64,000 nt of DNA. Source: Closterium sp. NIES-65. Lineage: Eukaryota > Streptophyta > Zygnematophyceae > Desmidiales > Closteriaceae. The translations under genes and the position numbers were made by a program. The DNA lies in NCBI GenBank assembly GCA_948144175.1, contig CANXME010001290.1, positions 925,460-989,459 on the forward strand, given 5' to 3'. A model generated the notes under the pieces. That model did no database searches. It saw only the letters and a list, made by a program, of their open reading frames with translations, and had not been told where the DNA came from. Below are positions 54,921 to 64,000 of the stretch, in pieces (position 1 is the stretch's first letter; the number at the start of each line of letters is the position of its first letter).

Positions 54921-56710
54921 TCACCAGTAACCTCGACCGGGTCAACGGCGTCTACCTGGGACACACCTGAGGGGGCAGGAACCTGAGGGGGGAGGGGGTC
55001 TACCGGGGGGGGAACCGGCACAAGGAAGTCCGGGGGAGGGGGGAGGGAAGGAGTGCGGTAGGGGAAGAGACGGTAGAAGGGGACTGACTCGTCGAACGTG
55101 ACGTCCTGGGAGGACAGAACACGACGAGAGGAGGGGTGGTAAAACTGCCACCCTGGGGCGTCAGAGGGGAAGCCAAGGAAGACACAGGGAGCAGCACGAG
55201 GGGACAGCTTGTCCGCAGACAAGTCGCGGACAAACGCCCGAGATCCCCAGACACGGAATACAGACGCATCGCCAACCTTCCCCGTCCACAACAAGGCTGG
55301 GGACATCGCAGGCCGAGAGACCCGGGGGTGAAGGTTGAGCTGATGCGCCGCGTACCTCACCGCAAACGGCCACAGAAAATGGGGGCAGCCGCATGCATCA
55401 TGGACGTACGAGCGACATCCATGACCATGCCAATGCGGCGCTCAGCAATCCCATTTTGCTGTGGTAAGTCCGGTAGGGTGAAGGTCTGGCGAATCCCCCG
55501 TGCACGACAGTAGTCCCGCAGAAGGCGAGAAGAGAACTCTCCGCCTCTGTCCGAGTGCAGACGCAGAACAGGAAAGTCCGAGCCGAAGCTCTTCCTGAGC
55601 TGGAGACGAGCCTCGCGGATCCAGTCGATCAGCACCTCAGTGACCGCACCCTTGCTGCGCAAGGGGAGGACTGTGGTGTAACGCGAGTAGTCCGTCAACC
55701 ACCAACAGGAAGTAGCACTCGTGACCCTGCCCACGGACGGGGGCTGGGCCCCACACATCCATGTGAAGCGTCTGCAGGGGAGCCTCTGTCGGGGGGAAGT
55801 GGGAGGAGTGAGGAGTAGCCCGGAGGCGACCCTCGACACAGGGGACACAGGAAGGTCTTGGCCCGGAGGGGAGAGGAGGGAGAGACTGGGGAAGACCAGA
55901 GACAAGGACACGGGAAGCCATGCTCCGAAGACGGGTAAGGAGGGGTGGCCAAGACGGTGGTGCCACAGGAGAGTCTCGTGAGACAGGAGGCGACAAGAAC
56001 AGGGGGCAGACTCAGGACCTCACCGGGACGCAGCAGCAAGCACTTGACCCGGCGCAGCCACCTGATCAGACGCAGGGGACTAGGAGGAGACTCAACGGTC
56101 AGGGTGTAGAGACTCGACCCCGGCTGACGCCGAGAACGTGGCCAGGTGTCGGCCTGTGCGTGCCTCCGTGCAGTGGGTCACCCGCTGACTCGCAGGAGTG
56201 AACTGGTGAACCCCCACATCCTGCAGGTCCGCTCCACTCACCAAGTTCGTAGAGAACGAGGGAAGGTACAGACCAGACAGGGTGCCCGAAGGGGCAGCCG
56301 GACACGGGAGGACAGTGGAGAAGTGAGACAGGACAGGACCCCCAGAGGGGTCAGCAAGGGAGACCGCAACTGGCCGGCCGAGCGGCGTAAAGGGTAGTGC
56401 GGTCTCGAAAGAAGGAGCGAGAAGCCCGGAGTCAAGTGTGAAAGTGAGGGAGGACGAGGACGACGCATAGTACCTGAGAGCGCAGTCTCACCAGTACCTG
56501 AGAGCACAGACGCACTGGCACCTAGAGCAGCAGCCTCACAAGCACCTAGCGTAGCAAGTACCAATGCCCGGGTCGGGCTGGAAACACCGGTAACCCTCAT
56601 TCTCCTCACTATAATCCACAACATACATAGCAGCAAGGATAGCATCAAAATCAAGATCAAAGATCGCTACACCAGCCCTGAGAAGCTCATCCCAGCGAGG
56701 GATCTCACTA
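54746..56710 (-). pseudogene. Element G protease and integrase, frameshifted
   Basis: Pieces in three frames give FDLDFDAILAAMYVV, an LDSG protease motif near 56435, GTLSGLYLPSFSTNLVSGADLQ, and the integrase. The first catalytic Asp is intact in LHMDVWGPA (about 55755). The frame shifts at LLVVD (about 55693). The second Asp (LHSDRGGEF) and the Glu (QQNGIAERR) lie in the frame of 55911-55357. A last shift at APIF leads to the post-integrase frame 55360-54746 (FVRDLSADKLS). All three DDE residues exist, but in different frames. Confidence 0.87.
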
Positions 56711-56713
56711 GCC

Positions 56714-58004
56714 CTAGGGAACTGCTGACGCCAAGCGTCCGTCAGGCGGCCCAAAGCAGCGCTGGGTGGCGTGGGCACCCCCACACTGCTCACCCGCGCG
56801 GTCGCCGGAACGAAGAACGTAGGTGCAGGGACCAGTACCCCCACCCCTCTGACGCCCAGCGTACCACTCACGAAGCTGCTGAGGCGGAGGGATGTCCCGC
56901 GAGCGCTGCTGCTGCTGCCGCTGCGAGCGCTGCGCCACCACCACCGCCGCTACGCTGCTGGGTACCACCCCAGCCAGCTCCACCTCCCTCCACCACCACC
57001 GCCTCCTCCGCTGCCACCTCCACCGCCTCCACCTCCGCCGCCTCCACCTCCGCCGCTGCCTCCACCACCACCGCTGCACCACCACCACCGTCTCCGCCGC
57101 TGCGGCCACCACCACCACCACCACCCCCGCCACTAGTCCCGCCGCCACCCCCACTCCCTCCGCCGCCACCGCCGCCACCGCCACCGCCCCCTCCAGCTCC
57201 ACCCGCGCCCTTGCCCCCCTTGCCCTTGCTGGAGCGACGTCTCCCACTAGGGGGCAGACGCCGCGCCGACCGACTCAAGACCAAGCAGGTCGGCCCGCAG
57301 CAGCAGAGGCAACAGAGGGCAGCAAGGGGGAAGGAGAGCACCCCTCAAAGATGGGGGTGCGAGGGTCACCACGAGAAGCACCTACAGCGACTATGCTCTT
57401 CTCCGCTGCGAGGAGGGCCTTCTCGAGGAGGTCGATGGTGAGGGTGGTGGGACAGACTGCGAGAAAGTGGTCCCTGACGACTCGAAGGGAGTCAGGAGGC
57501 GCGCGACTACGTAGTAGAGAGCGATGTACATGGGGGGGGGTTCTTAGCGCAGAACTCAGCAGGAAGGGCGGCGCGGTAGGTAGCGAGTGTCACTAGTGCG
57601 GAGGTGCGTAATGAGGTCAGCGACAGTGGGAAAGGCAGAGAGGTCAGGAAGAGGTAGGGAAGCATGAGACGGCTCAGTGCAACAGTGGTTAGGGGAGGAG
57701 TAGCGCTCAACTACAGCGTCGTACAAGGTCTGAGCACTCTTGTACTGACTAAAGTGCGCACGCTCAGAGGTAGGGAGGTGGCGACACACAGCAAGACGTG
57801 CAGCAGCATCGCGGGTGTCCCACTTAGAGCGGACAGTGGATCAGCATCAGCAGCAGGAGCAGGAGAGGCGCCAGAGGTGAGGTCAAAGAGAGAAAGGTCG
57901 TCAGCCCTGTCGCACTGTAAGAACAGCTGCAGGTCGTCTAACCAGACCTCAAAATCAATGGCGCGACCCTCAGCGTCAAAAGCTAGGACACTAGGGGTAG
58001 CCAT
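56714..58004 (-). pseudogene. Element G gag, multiple frameshifts
   Basis: Gag starts MATPSVLAFDAEG at 58004 (ATG chosen by match to E and F). It is shifted after PAADAD near 57840 by a short deletion. It then continues in other frames (HFSQYKSAQTLYDAV, VADLITHLRTSDTRY) and shifts again at a run of 9 C (57532-57540, G on plus) before the MYI reading. Further on are the Gly-rich spacer and the knuckle CTYVLRSGDRAGEQCGGAHATQRCF (C-x13-C-x3-H-x4-C) near 56770-56840. Gag is non-functional as written. Confidence 0.87.
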
Positions 58005-58109
58005 GGCGACGACAGCGACGCAGTGCAAGCAGTAGGGAAAGAGCTCGCAGTGTCAGTGGGACTGTGCTCACCAGGCATGGCAGGTCGTGCAGTTCTGCAG
58101 AAAGGCGGC

Positions 58110-59055
58110 TCAGCGACCGGGCGGCTCGGGTGCACAGCGGCTCGGCTCCCGGGCGGCTCGGCGGCTGGGCGGCTCGGGCGCAGGGCGGCTCGGCTCCCGG
58201 GCGGCTCGGCGGCAGGGCGGCTCTGGGTGCAGGGCGGCTCGGCTCCCGGGCGGCTCGGCGGCAGGGCGGCTCGGGTCCAGTGGCGGTTTCGGCTGCTGGG
58301 GCGGCTCGGCCGGGAGATGCAAGGGGCGGGGCCGTCAGGTGCAGCGGCGGGGTCGACCGGTTGCAGCGGCGGGCCGGCAGGTGCAGCGGCGGGGCCGTAG
58401 GGTGCAGCGGCGGGCGACCAGGTGAGGCGGCGGGCCGTAGGGTGCAGCGGCGGGCCGTAGGGTGCAGCGGCGGGCTGGCAGGTGCAGCGGCGGGGCCGTC
58501 AGGTGTGAAACGGCGGGCCGCTGGGTGCAGCGGCGGGCCGGCAGGTGCAGCGGCGGGCCGGCAGGTGCAGCGGCGGGGCCGTCAAGGTGAAACGGCGGGC
58601 CGCTGGGTGCAGCGGCGGGCACGGCAGGTGCAGCGGCGGGCCGGCAGGTGCAGCGGCGGGGCCGTCAGGTGAGGCGGCGGGCCGTAGGGTGCAGCGGCGG
58701 GCCGTAGGGTGCAGCGGCGGGCGGCAGGGCCGCGTCAGAGGCGGCGGCGGGAGGCCGCGGCAGTGGAGGCGGCGTGGGCCGCGTTCAAGCAGGCAGCGGG
58801 GCCGCGACGACGCGGCGGCAGGGCCGCGTCAGAGCCGGCGGCGGGGCTGGCCGCGTCAGTGGAGGCGGCGGGGCCGCGTCAAGCAGGCGGCGGGGCCCGC
58901 GATCAGGAGAGGTGGCGGGCCGTCGTCTGAGGGACAGCTGCGGTGCCGCGAGGGAAGTGGCGACCGAGGGGTCGCTAAAAAAAAAGGCGCGCCTCGGGGC
59001 GCGCTTCGGTGGGCCCTAAAAAAACGGTTCCTAAGGAAGGACCCGCTCTATACCA
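58110..59055 (-). repeat. Element G leader: hairpins, GGGCCCACC box and GC minisatellite
   Basis: On the minus strand after the PBS: a TCCT/AGGA stem with flanking CGG/CCG, a T run, box GGGCCCACC (59008-59016), and hairpin GCGCGCC-CCGA-GGCGCGC (plus strand 58987-58993 with 58998-59004). Then a T run, then GC repeats down to 58110. The main unit is GGCCCGCCGCTGCACC with spacers of about 4-10 bp (58300-58730), with CGAGCCGCCCGGGAGC-type units beyond. Confidence 0.7.
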
Positions 59056-59191
59056 TGTGAAAGAAAGTGAACAGGAATGAGAATGACTAAGTCAGAGTGG
59101 GTACAAATACAACCCTAGAAAGCTGTACCCCATATGTGCTACCCCACTATAGCCTACAACCATGCATCAGCTATAATACTCTGACAGCAAC

Positions 59192-60986
59192 TTGGTAGAG
59201 TTTCGGTAGCGTTTGCCTCTAAGGACGTAGTGAGAATTGAAGTAGCATTTGGACTTCACTAGGAAAATAGAATATATACCGAAACAATTGTTGCGTGGCG
59301 CTGCGAGTAACCCAACCCACACGAAAGTGCTGTGTAGGTGGGCGATTGCGCCCCGCTGAATTCCCTATCCAACTCAGCACCGAATGCCCTTCCGTGCACG
59401 CCACTCCACCCAACTCAGCTTGGGAGTGGCGCGCCCCACAGCGAAGGCACATATGACTCCCACGACTCTCTTCCCAGCACCGACTTCACCGAATTCGTCA
59501 CTGCAGTTCGTAGTCACCCATAGTCACGCTGTGACCGCCACCGAACTCATGCGTCGGTGCTGAGTAGACTAAGTCGTCACTCACCGATCTGCCAAGTCAA
59601 ACAGTCGTCGAGGGCCCTTGCTATCGTAGGGCCCTCCAACACCGGCCTTGACCAGTAGCCGATTTTTTACGGATCGGCAACCGCTGACGTTGACGATGAC
59701 GGACCGGATACAGAAGCCGCATTAAGGCGGGGCGCGCGGAGCCGAGAGAATCAGAGTAGGTGCGAGTATGGCGAGTAGATACCAGAGATAGTGTCGCACG
59801 TAAGAGATGTTGACGAGAGCTACAATAGTGGCGACGAGGAGAGATGACCCACGAGAGACGCGTTGCCCGAGACCAGGAACCATACTCTGGACTAGACGGA
59901 GCATGCTCACACGACACGATCCTGCTGGGTGGTGGCGCGGCGACGAGAAATTCACTATGCGGTACGCTAAATAAAGTGGTAACAAAAAGCTAACCCCGGG
60001 ATGGAATGCACCGAGGAATTCAATGTTGTCTGTCTCCTTTGCCCCCTAGTCACCACAAGCTTACCACCAGCAGCAGAGGGCACATAGAAAATCTGGAGGG
60101 TGACGGAATATAGAGCGGCTGAGAACGTAGCGCTAGCAGCGGCACAGGTAGAGGCGGGGGTGGAGGGGGAGCAGATAGTGGAGGTAGATGTGGGTACGGA
60201 CCACTGGGTGGCTGAAACAAGGCTACGACGCAGCTCCCATGGCGCGGCTGTGTTAGAGACTAAGGACGGAGTCTATGAAGATTAGGTGCCCAAATTTCTC
60301 AAAATCGTTGGTCTTAATTTCTGGACAGAAACGTCACTTCACAAGAAACGTTGTCGACAAAAAGGTGCACCGTTAGAATCCCACGAAATTCAAATATGTT
60401 GTAGCCCTAGACCGTGGCTACATTTCCCAATTTGAATTGTATCAAAATATGAAGCATATCTCGAGTTATGCTTTTTGGCGCACTAGGGGTATGCTGCCAC
60501 TGAAATTTAACTCAATCACAATTAACTCACAAGTCCCACAAAAGAGCATTAGAGAAGCACTAAACCTGGTAGGAGGGGAAGAGGAGGACGAGAGGGAAGG
60601 TCCCAAGAGAGAGTCCCCAACCAAGGAAACCCCATGCCACACAATTCCCTTCCCCATAGGCAACAAACTTTGACCTTTGTCACTTTCCAACCCATGCTAT
60701 CCACCTCACCACAACTTGGCCACACTTACCAACCTGGTTTGGCTTCACCCAACCTCTTGGCAGCATCTACAGTGATGGGTTCGAGTTTTCCAATCCCTAC
60801 AAGTCTGTACCCCATATTGAGTCAATGCCACAACTTCCCAAAGTAGCTGCAAACAAAATACATAGGCATACGAACTCCAATGTTGGTAACTTTCTTGGTT
60901 GTGCTCCGATCGCGACGATTCTTGGTTCGTCGGAAAGCTCTTGAGTAGAGGAATCACTTCAAATATCTGCTCAAGCCAAATAGCAT

Positions 60987-60990
<4 letters not shown>
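59192..60990. other. Unassigned region right of element G
   Basis: The first part continues the upstream region of H. A perfect inverted repeat GAGGGCCC/GGGCCCTC (59610-59617 with 59629-59636) could form a hairpin. TGTTACCA on the minus strand near 59980 might be an LTR start, but this is weak. From about 60000 to 60990 the DNA is AT-richer and may include the 3' LTR of element I. I see no gene I can support; the short open frames here have no recognisable motif. Confidence 0.4.

Positions 60991-61039
<49 letters not shown>
60991..61039. repeat. AC dinucleotide microsatellite
   Basis: About 24 uninterrupted AC units, with short ACAT variants just before. It lies downstream (minus strand) of element I pol and probably inside its 3' LTR. 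Confidence 0.97.
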
Positions 61040-61041
<2 letters not shown>

Positions 61042-61236
61042 CCAAACCACACAAGACACAAATTTCTTGCACACGCTCACACCACGCATGCAACGCACAA
61101 ACACATGATGGGAGGCAGACAGACGTGAATGCATTTGGTTGCATCACACAACAAACTCCCCCTCTGGCTGCCAACCATCATCCCACATGCCATAACTCAA
61201 GCATGCACCCTCAATGCACACTCATTCCCGCAAGCT

Positions 61237-62963
61237 TCATGCCCTTCCAATGCTCAGGTTCTGCCAGGCGCTTGGTGAGAATGTCAGCCGCTGCTGCTGG
61301 GTCTTCAGAATCTCCAGCCGCACCTCCTTGTCCAGGAGCCTCCTTGTCCAATGCCACTTTGGCCTGATGTGCTTTGTCAAGCCATGAAGACAGGCATTCT
61401 TGGCAAGCTTAACCGCCGACTCATTGTCAAAGAAAATCACAGTCGGCTCCCTCTGACACACTCCGATTTCCTCCAACAAACGCCTCAGCCACACCACCTC
61501 CTTTGCCCCATGATGCAGGGCCATGTACTCTGTCTCACACGAGGACAACCCCACCTCGTTCTGCTTCTTGCTGCGCCAGCTCACTGCACCACCTCCAAAC
61601 AGGCACACATAGCCTCCAATGCTGGTGCCATCCGTCTTCACTAAGTTGAAGCTAGCGTCGGTGTAGCAAGTCAAGCACATCTCCCCCTTGCTCAAATCAG
61701 CTCCACCCCTCTGTAGCCTCTGTCGCACAGCACTGTACTCCAAGCCCACTGATGCTATAGCGCTCACATAGCGGACCAACCTCTTGGCCGCTTCCAGCTG
61801 CTCATGACTTGGGCATGAAACCACACTCGCAAGCCTGGATGTAGCAAAGGCAATGTCAGGCCGCGTGTGGTTAGCCGCATAGTTGAGTGCCCCCACCATG
61901 GAGTGAAACAACTTCCTGTCACTCTCCCCACCACCTCCTCATCAGCACAGGGCTCCACAGTGAACCCCGAAGGCAGCGGGGTGGCTGGCTTTCCTGCATC
62001 TTGCAACCCATACTTCTCAGCCAGCCCCTCACAATACTTCCTCTGGTGCAACCTCAACACTCCCTTGTCAAGGTCCCTCTCCACGTGCATCCCAATGTAG
62101 TACTTCACATCTCCCATCTTGGAGCACTTGAACTGCATTTCCAGCATCTCCTCCACACGTTTAATCATCGCACATGACTCAGAGAAGAGCAGGATGTTGT
62201 CCACGTACACCAGGAGCATGAGGAACTGCTCCTTCTCCTGCAGTAGGAACAGGCTGTAATCACACTCGCTCTTCTTGACCCCCCCGGCCAGCAGTGTCTC
62301 CTCCAGCTTGTGGTACCATGCGCGAGGAGCCTGCTTCAGGCCATAGATGGCCTTCTTGAGCCTGCACACTCTGCCGCTCCCATCATCCAACCCCTCAGGC
62401 TGCAGCATGTACAGCTCCTCCAGAATGATTCCATTGAGGAAGGCAGTGATTATCTCCATCTTCTTGATCTTCCAGCCACGGTTTGCAGCCATTGCCAACA
62501 TCGTCCTCCGTGTAGTGCCTTTCCCCATAGGAGCAAAGATATCATCAAAATCCTTCCCCTTTGTTTGTTGGAACCCCTTAGCCACAAGCCTTGACTTGTA
62601 GCGGGTCAGCTCCCCATCAAGTCAGTACTTGTGCCTGAAAATCAGCTTGGAAGAAATGGCCTTCTTCCCTGGAGGCAGCTCACACAGCTCCCACATCTCG
62701 TTCTATAGCAGAGAGTCATACTCCTCCTTCACACTCTGCTTCCACTTCTCAGCATCGGGCCCACTCAAGGCCTCGGTAAGTGTCTTGGGCTCAAGGACGG
62801 CTGCCCAGTAACAGTGCGCTATCTCCTCCTCATCACACTGCTCAGCCACACTCCTAGCCCTTACCACACTTGGCTTCCCAAAGCTCGGATAGGTCAGCCG
62901 ATTAGGAGGGCGCACATCCCTCCTTGGACGGTTCAGCCGGGCGTACAGTGCCTTGTGGAGCAT
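61237..62963 (-). pseudogene. Element I RT/RNase H
   Basis: From right to left: AHCYWAAVLEPKTLTEALSGPDAEKWKQSVKEEYDSL (62963-62703, ended by a stop), then MAKGFQQTKGKDFDDIFAP, MEIITAFLNGIILEELYM, and YGLKQAPRAWYHKLE. The catalytic motif is YVDNILLF, so the second catalytic Asp is Asn. The frame shifts at about 61900 near VTGSCFTPWWG/MFHSMVGALNY. RNase H (YTDASFNLVKTDG, SSCETEYMAL, FFDNESAVKLAKN, TKHIRPKWHWTR) ends at 61237. The active site change and frameshift make it dead. Confidence 0.88.
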
Positions 62964-63249
62964 CTTGCTGCTGCTGCTGCGGCTGCTGCTGCTGCTGCCT
63001 GGTGCTCGTCCACTGAGGTTTCTCCCCCATCCTCAGTCACCCCAGGAATCTCCTCCTCTGAGACAGTGACCTGCACTTGCCTCGAAGGCCGCTGCAGCTC
63101 ATCAACCTCTAATGATCAGCGGTTGTAGTGGGAAGCTTCTGCTGCTGCTGCTTCCAACTTGTAGTACAAGGACTCAAGGGAACTTCACATCCCTCGACAC
63201 AGTCAGCTGCTGGCTGGTCACGTCCCAAATCAGCCAGCCCTTGTGATCC

Positions 63250-64000
63250 TTAGCAAGCCCCAAATGCAACCCCATCTCCCAGAAGCTTCCAGTTTTCCCC
63301 TCTTCTCCTTAGGCACATGAAAAAAACCACCTGCAACCGTAGGCTCTCAGCATGTTCACCCATTGGTGCACTCCCATACCACTTGGTGTAGGGGACCCAC
63401 TGCTTGTCCCCCACAGTTGCCAGCACCCTGTTCTTCACAAGGGCGACTTCCGCAGTGCAGTTACCCAAAACGGATCCGGCAGCCCTGCAGCCAAGGAGAG
63501 TGCGAGCACCTTCCTGCAGGGTCCATGAACTGCTAAGCCACGCCGATTCGTTGTGAGGTTTGTAGGGCACTGTGGGCTGATGCTGGGATCCCCTTCTTTT
63601 CAGCACCGCCTCAAAATCAGCGCCAATAAACTCTCTCCCCCATGTCGGTGCGGATCACCTTGACCTTGTGCGCTCTCCCTTTGTGCTCTCGGCATCCACT
63701 CCTTAAGAACAGCCGCTGCCACCTCCCCTTTAGTCTTGAGAGAGTAGACCCACACGCACGTGTTGTGGTTCGTCCACAATGGTCAAGAAGTAGCGGGCTT
63801 GCCGAAGAGAGAAAGGGCCCTTGTGGGGCCCACCACATCCATGTGCACAGCGCGAGTGGAACCTTGGCTGGTCCGTGCTGCTGGCTGGAAAGGGAACTTG
63901 AGTGAACTTTGTCTCAAGGCATGTAGGGCAGCTCCCAATCTCCTTCGCTGCCCCTTCACCTCCAATCCCTTCAAGCTCTCATCCTTCACCAACTTCTGCA
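63250..64000 (-). pseudogene. Element I integrase, partial
   Basis: It enters from the right edge with a pre-integrase tail, then VHMDVVGPT (first catalytic Asp, about 63815) and, after a frame change, VIRTDMG (second Asp region, about 63650). The conserved GGEFI reading is lost to a frameshift near 63645. The EFIGADFEAVLKRRGS continuation is in the frame of 63606-63250, which ends with the post-integrase segment. From 63120 to 62960 follow Gln/Ala repeats (CTG/CAG runs). It is non-functional. Confidence 0.78.

Larger units (their letters stand above)
51765..59186 (-). mobile_element. Copia element G, most complete copy in the window
   Basis: 7422 bp with two 131-bp LTRs (59056-59186 and 51765-51895; 4 differences including two 1-bp indels, about 97%). 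The target duplication GCAAC is perfect (51760-51764 and 59187-59191). PBS TGGTATAGAGCGGGT lies at 59041-59055 (minus). It retains leader, gag, protease, integrase, linker, RT and RNase H in normal copia order. Gag through integrase is frameshifted in several places, while RT/RNase H is open. Confidence 0.95.
61153..64000 (-). mobile_element. Copia element I (third lineage), truncated by window edge
   Basis: Minus-strand copia with integrase, RT and RNase H. A polypurine AGAGGGGGAG just before TGTTGTGTGATG (LTR start at about 61153) marks the 3' LTR boundary. The right edge of the window cuts integrase. Motifs and codon style differ from both the E/F/G group and H. No 5' part is visible. Confidence 0.85.

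Noticed and set aside
59338..60285. Short open frames right of element G as host genes
   Set aside because: 60-98 codons, no domain or homology I recognise, in a region that is probably LTR or flank of old elements.

Overview
This window is nuclear DNA of a eukaryote built almost entirely of transposable elements. I see no rRNA gene, no intact tRNA gene and no host protein-coding gene I can defend. The Ty1/copia primer-binding sites match the initiator-tRNA-Met type (TGGTATCAGAGC and decayed versions), which is typical of green plants. The very GC-rich, Ala/Pro/Gly-rich coding style would suit a green or streptophyte alga, but the organism is an inference, not a reading.

Layout. (1) 1-23176 is a giant palindrome. 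The left arm (1-10633) is the reverse complement of the right arm (10947-23176) around a 313-bp centre, and the left edge of the window cuts it. Outer arm segments are collinear and roughly 97-99% identical where I compared them. Most of each arm is a 65-bp tandem array (3087-10371 and 11162-20092) lying inside a non-autonomous LTR element called TRIM-S here. (2) 22660-39623 is one decayed gypsy element on the + strand. It is broken by a MITE, a complete non-autonomous LTR element with 5-bp TSDs (TRIM-C, 23136-24653), an ~811-bp solo-LTR-like insert (X) that was itself split by two copia elements (D, 25128-30439 and E, 30760-36917), and another non-autonomous element (TRIM-N, 37365-38753). (3) 39624-42660 is a truncated copia element (J, - strand), followed by an odd GTCGAC-dense block. 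(4) 43690-51474 is a different copia lineage (H, - strand). Its gag is split by copia element F (46152-50552, +). Its 5' flank is split by copia element G (51765-59186, -), the most complete element here, with an intact 661-codon RT/RNase H frame. (5) 59192-60990 is unassigned. (6) 61153-64000 is a third copia lineage (I, -), running off the right edge.

How the parts relate. Removing each insertion with one copy of its target-site duplication rejoins the host reading frame (gypsy RT at X, copia gag at 1823-2065, H gag at F), so the order of insertion can be read. TRIM-S, TRIM-C and TRIM-N share LTR core, PBS, PPT and leader design with D, E, F and G, so they look like parasites of these copia elements. 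All carry a structured 5' leader: a hairpin after the PBS, usually a GGCCCACC-like box, then a GC hairpin, then a GC-rich minisatellite. The 65-bp satellite looks like an explosive expansion of that leader minisatellite. The main points of interest are the palindrome and its split-LTR centre, the birth of a satellite inside an LTR leader, and the covarying leader hairpins.
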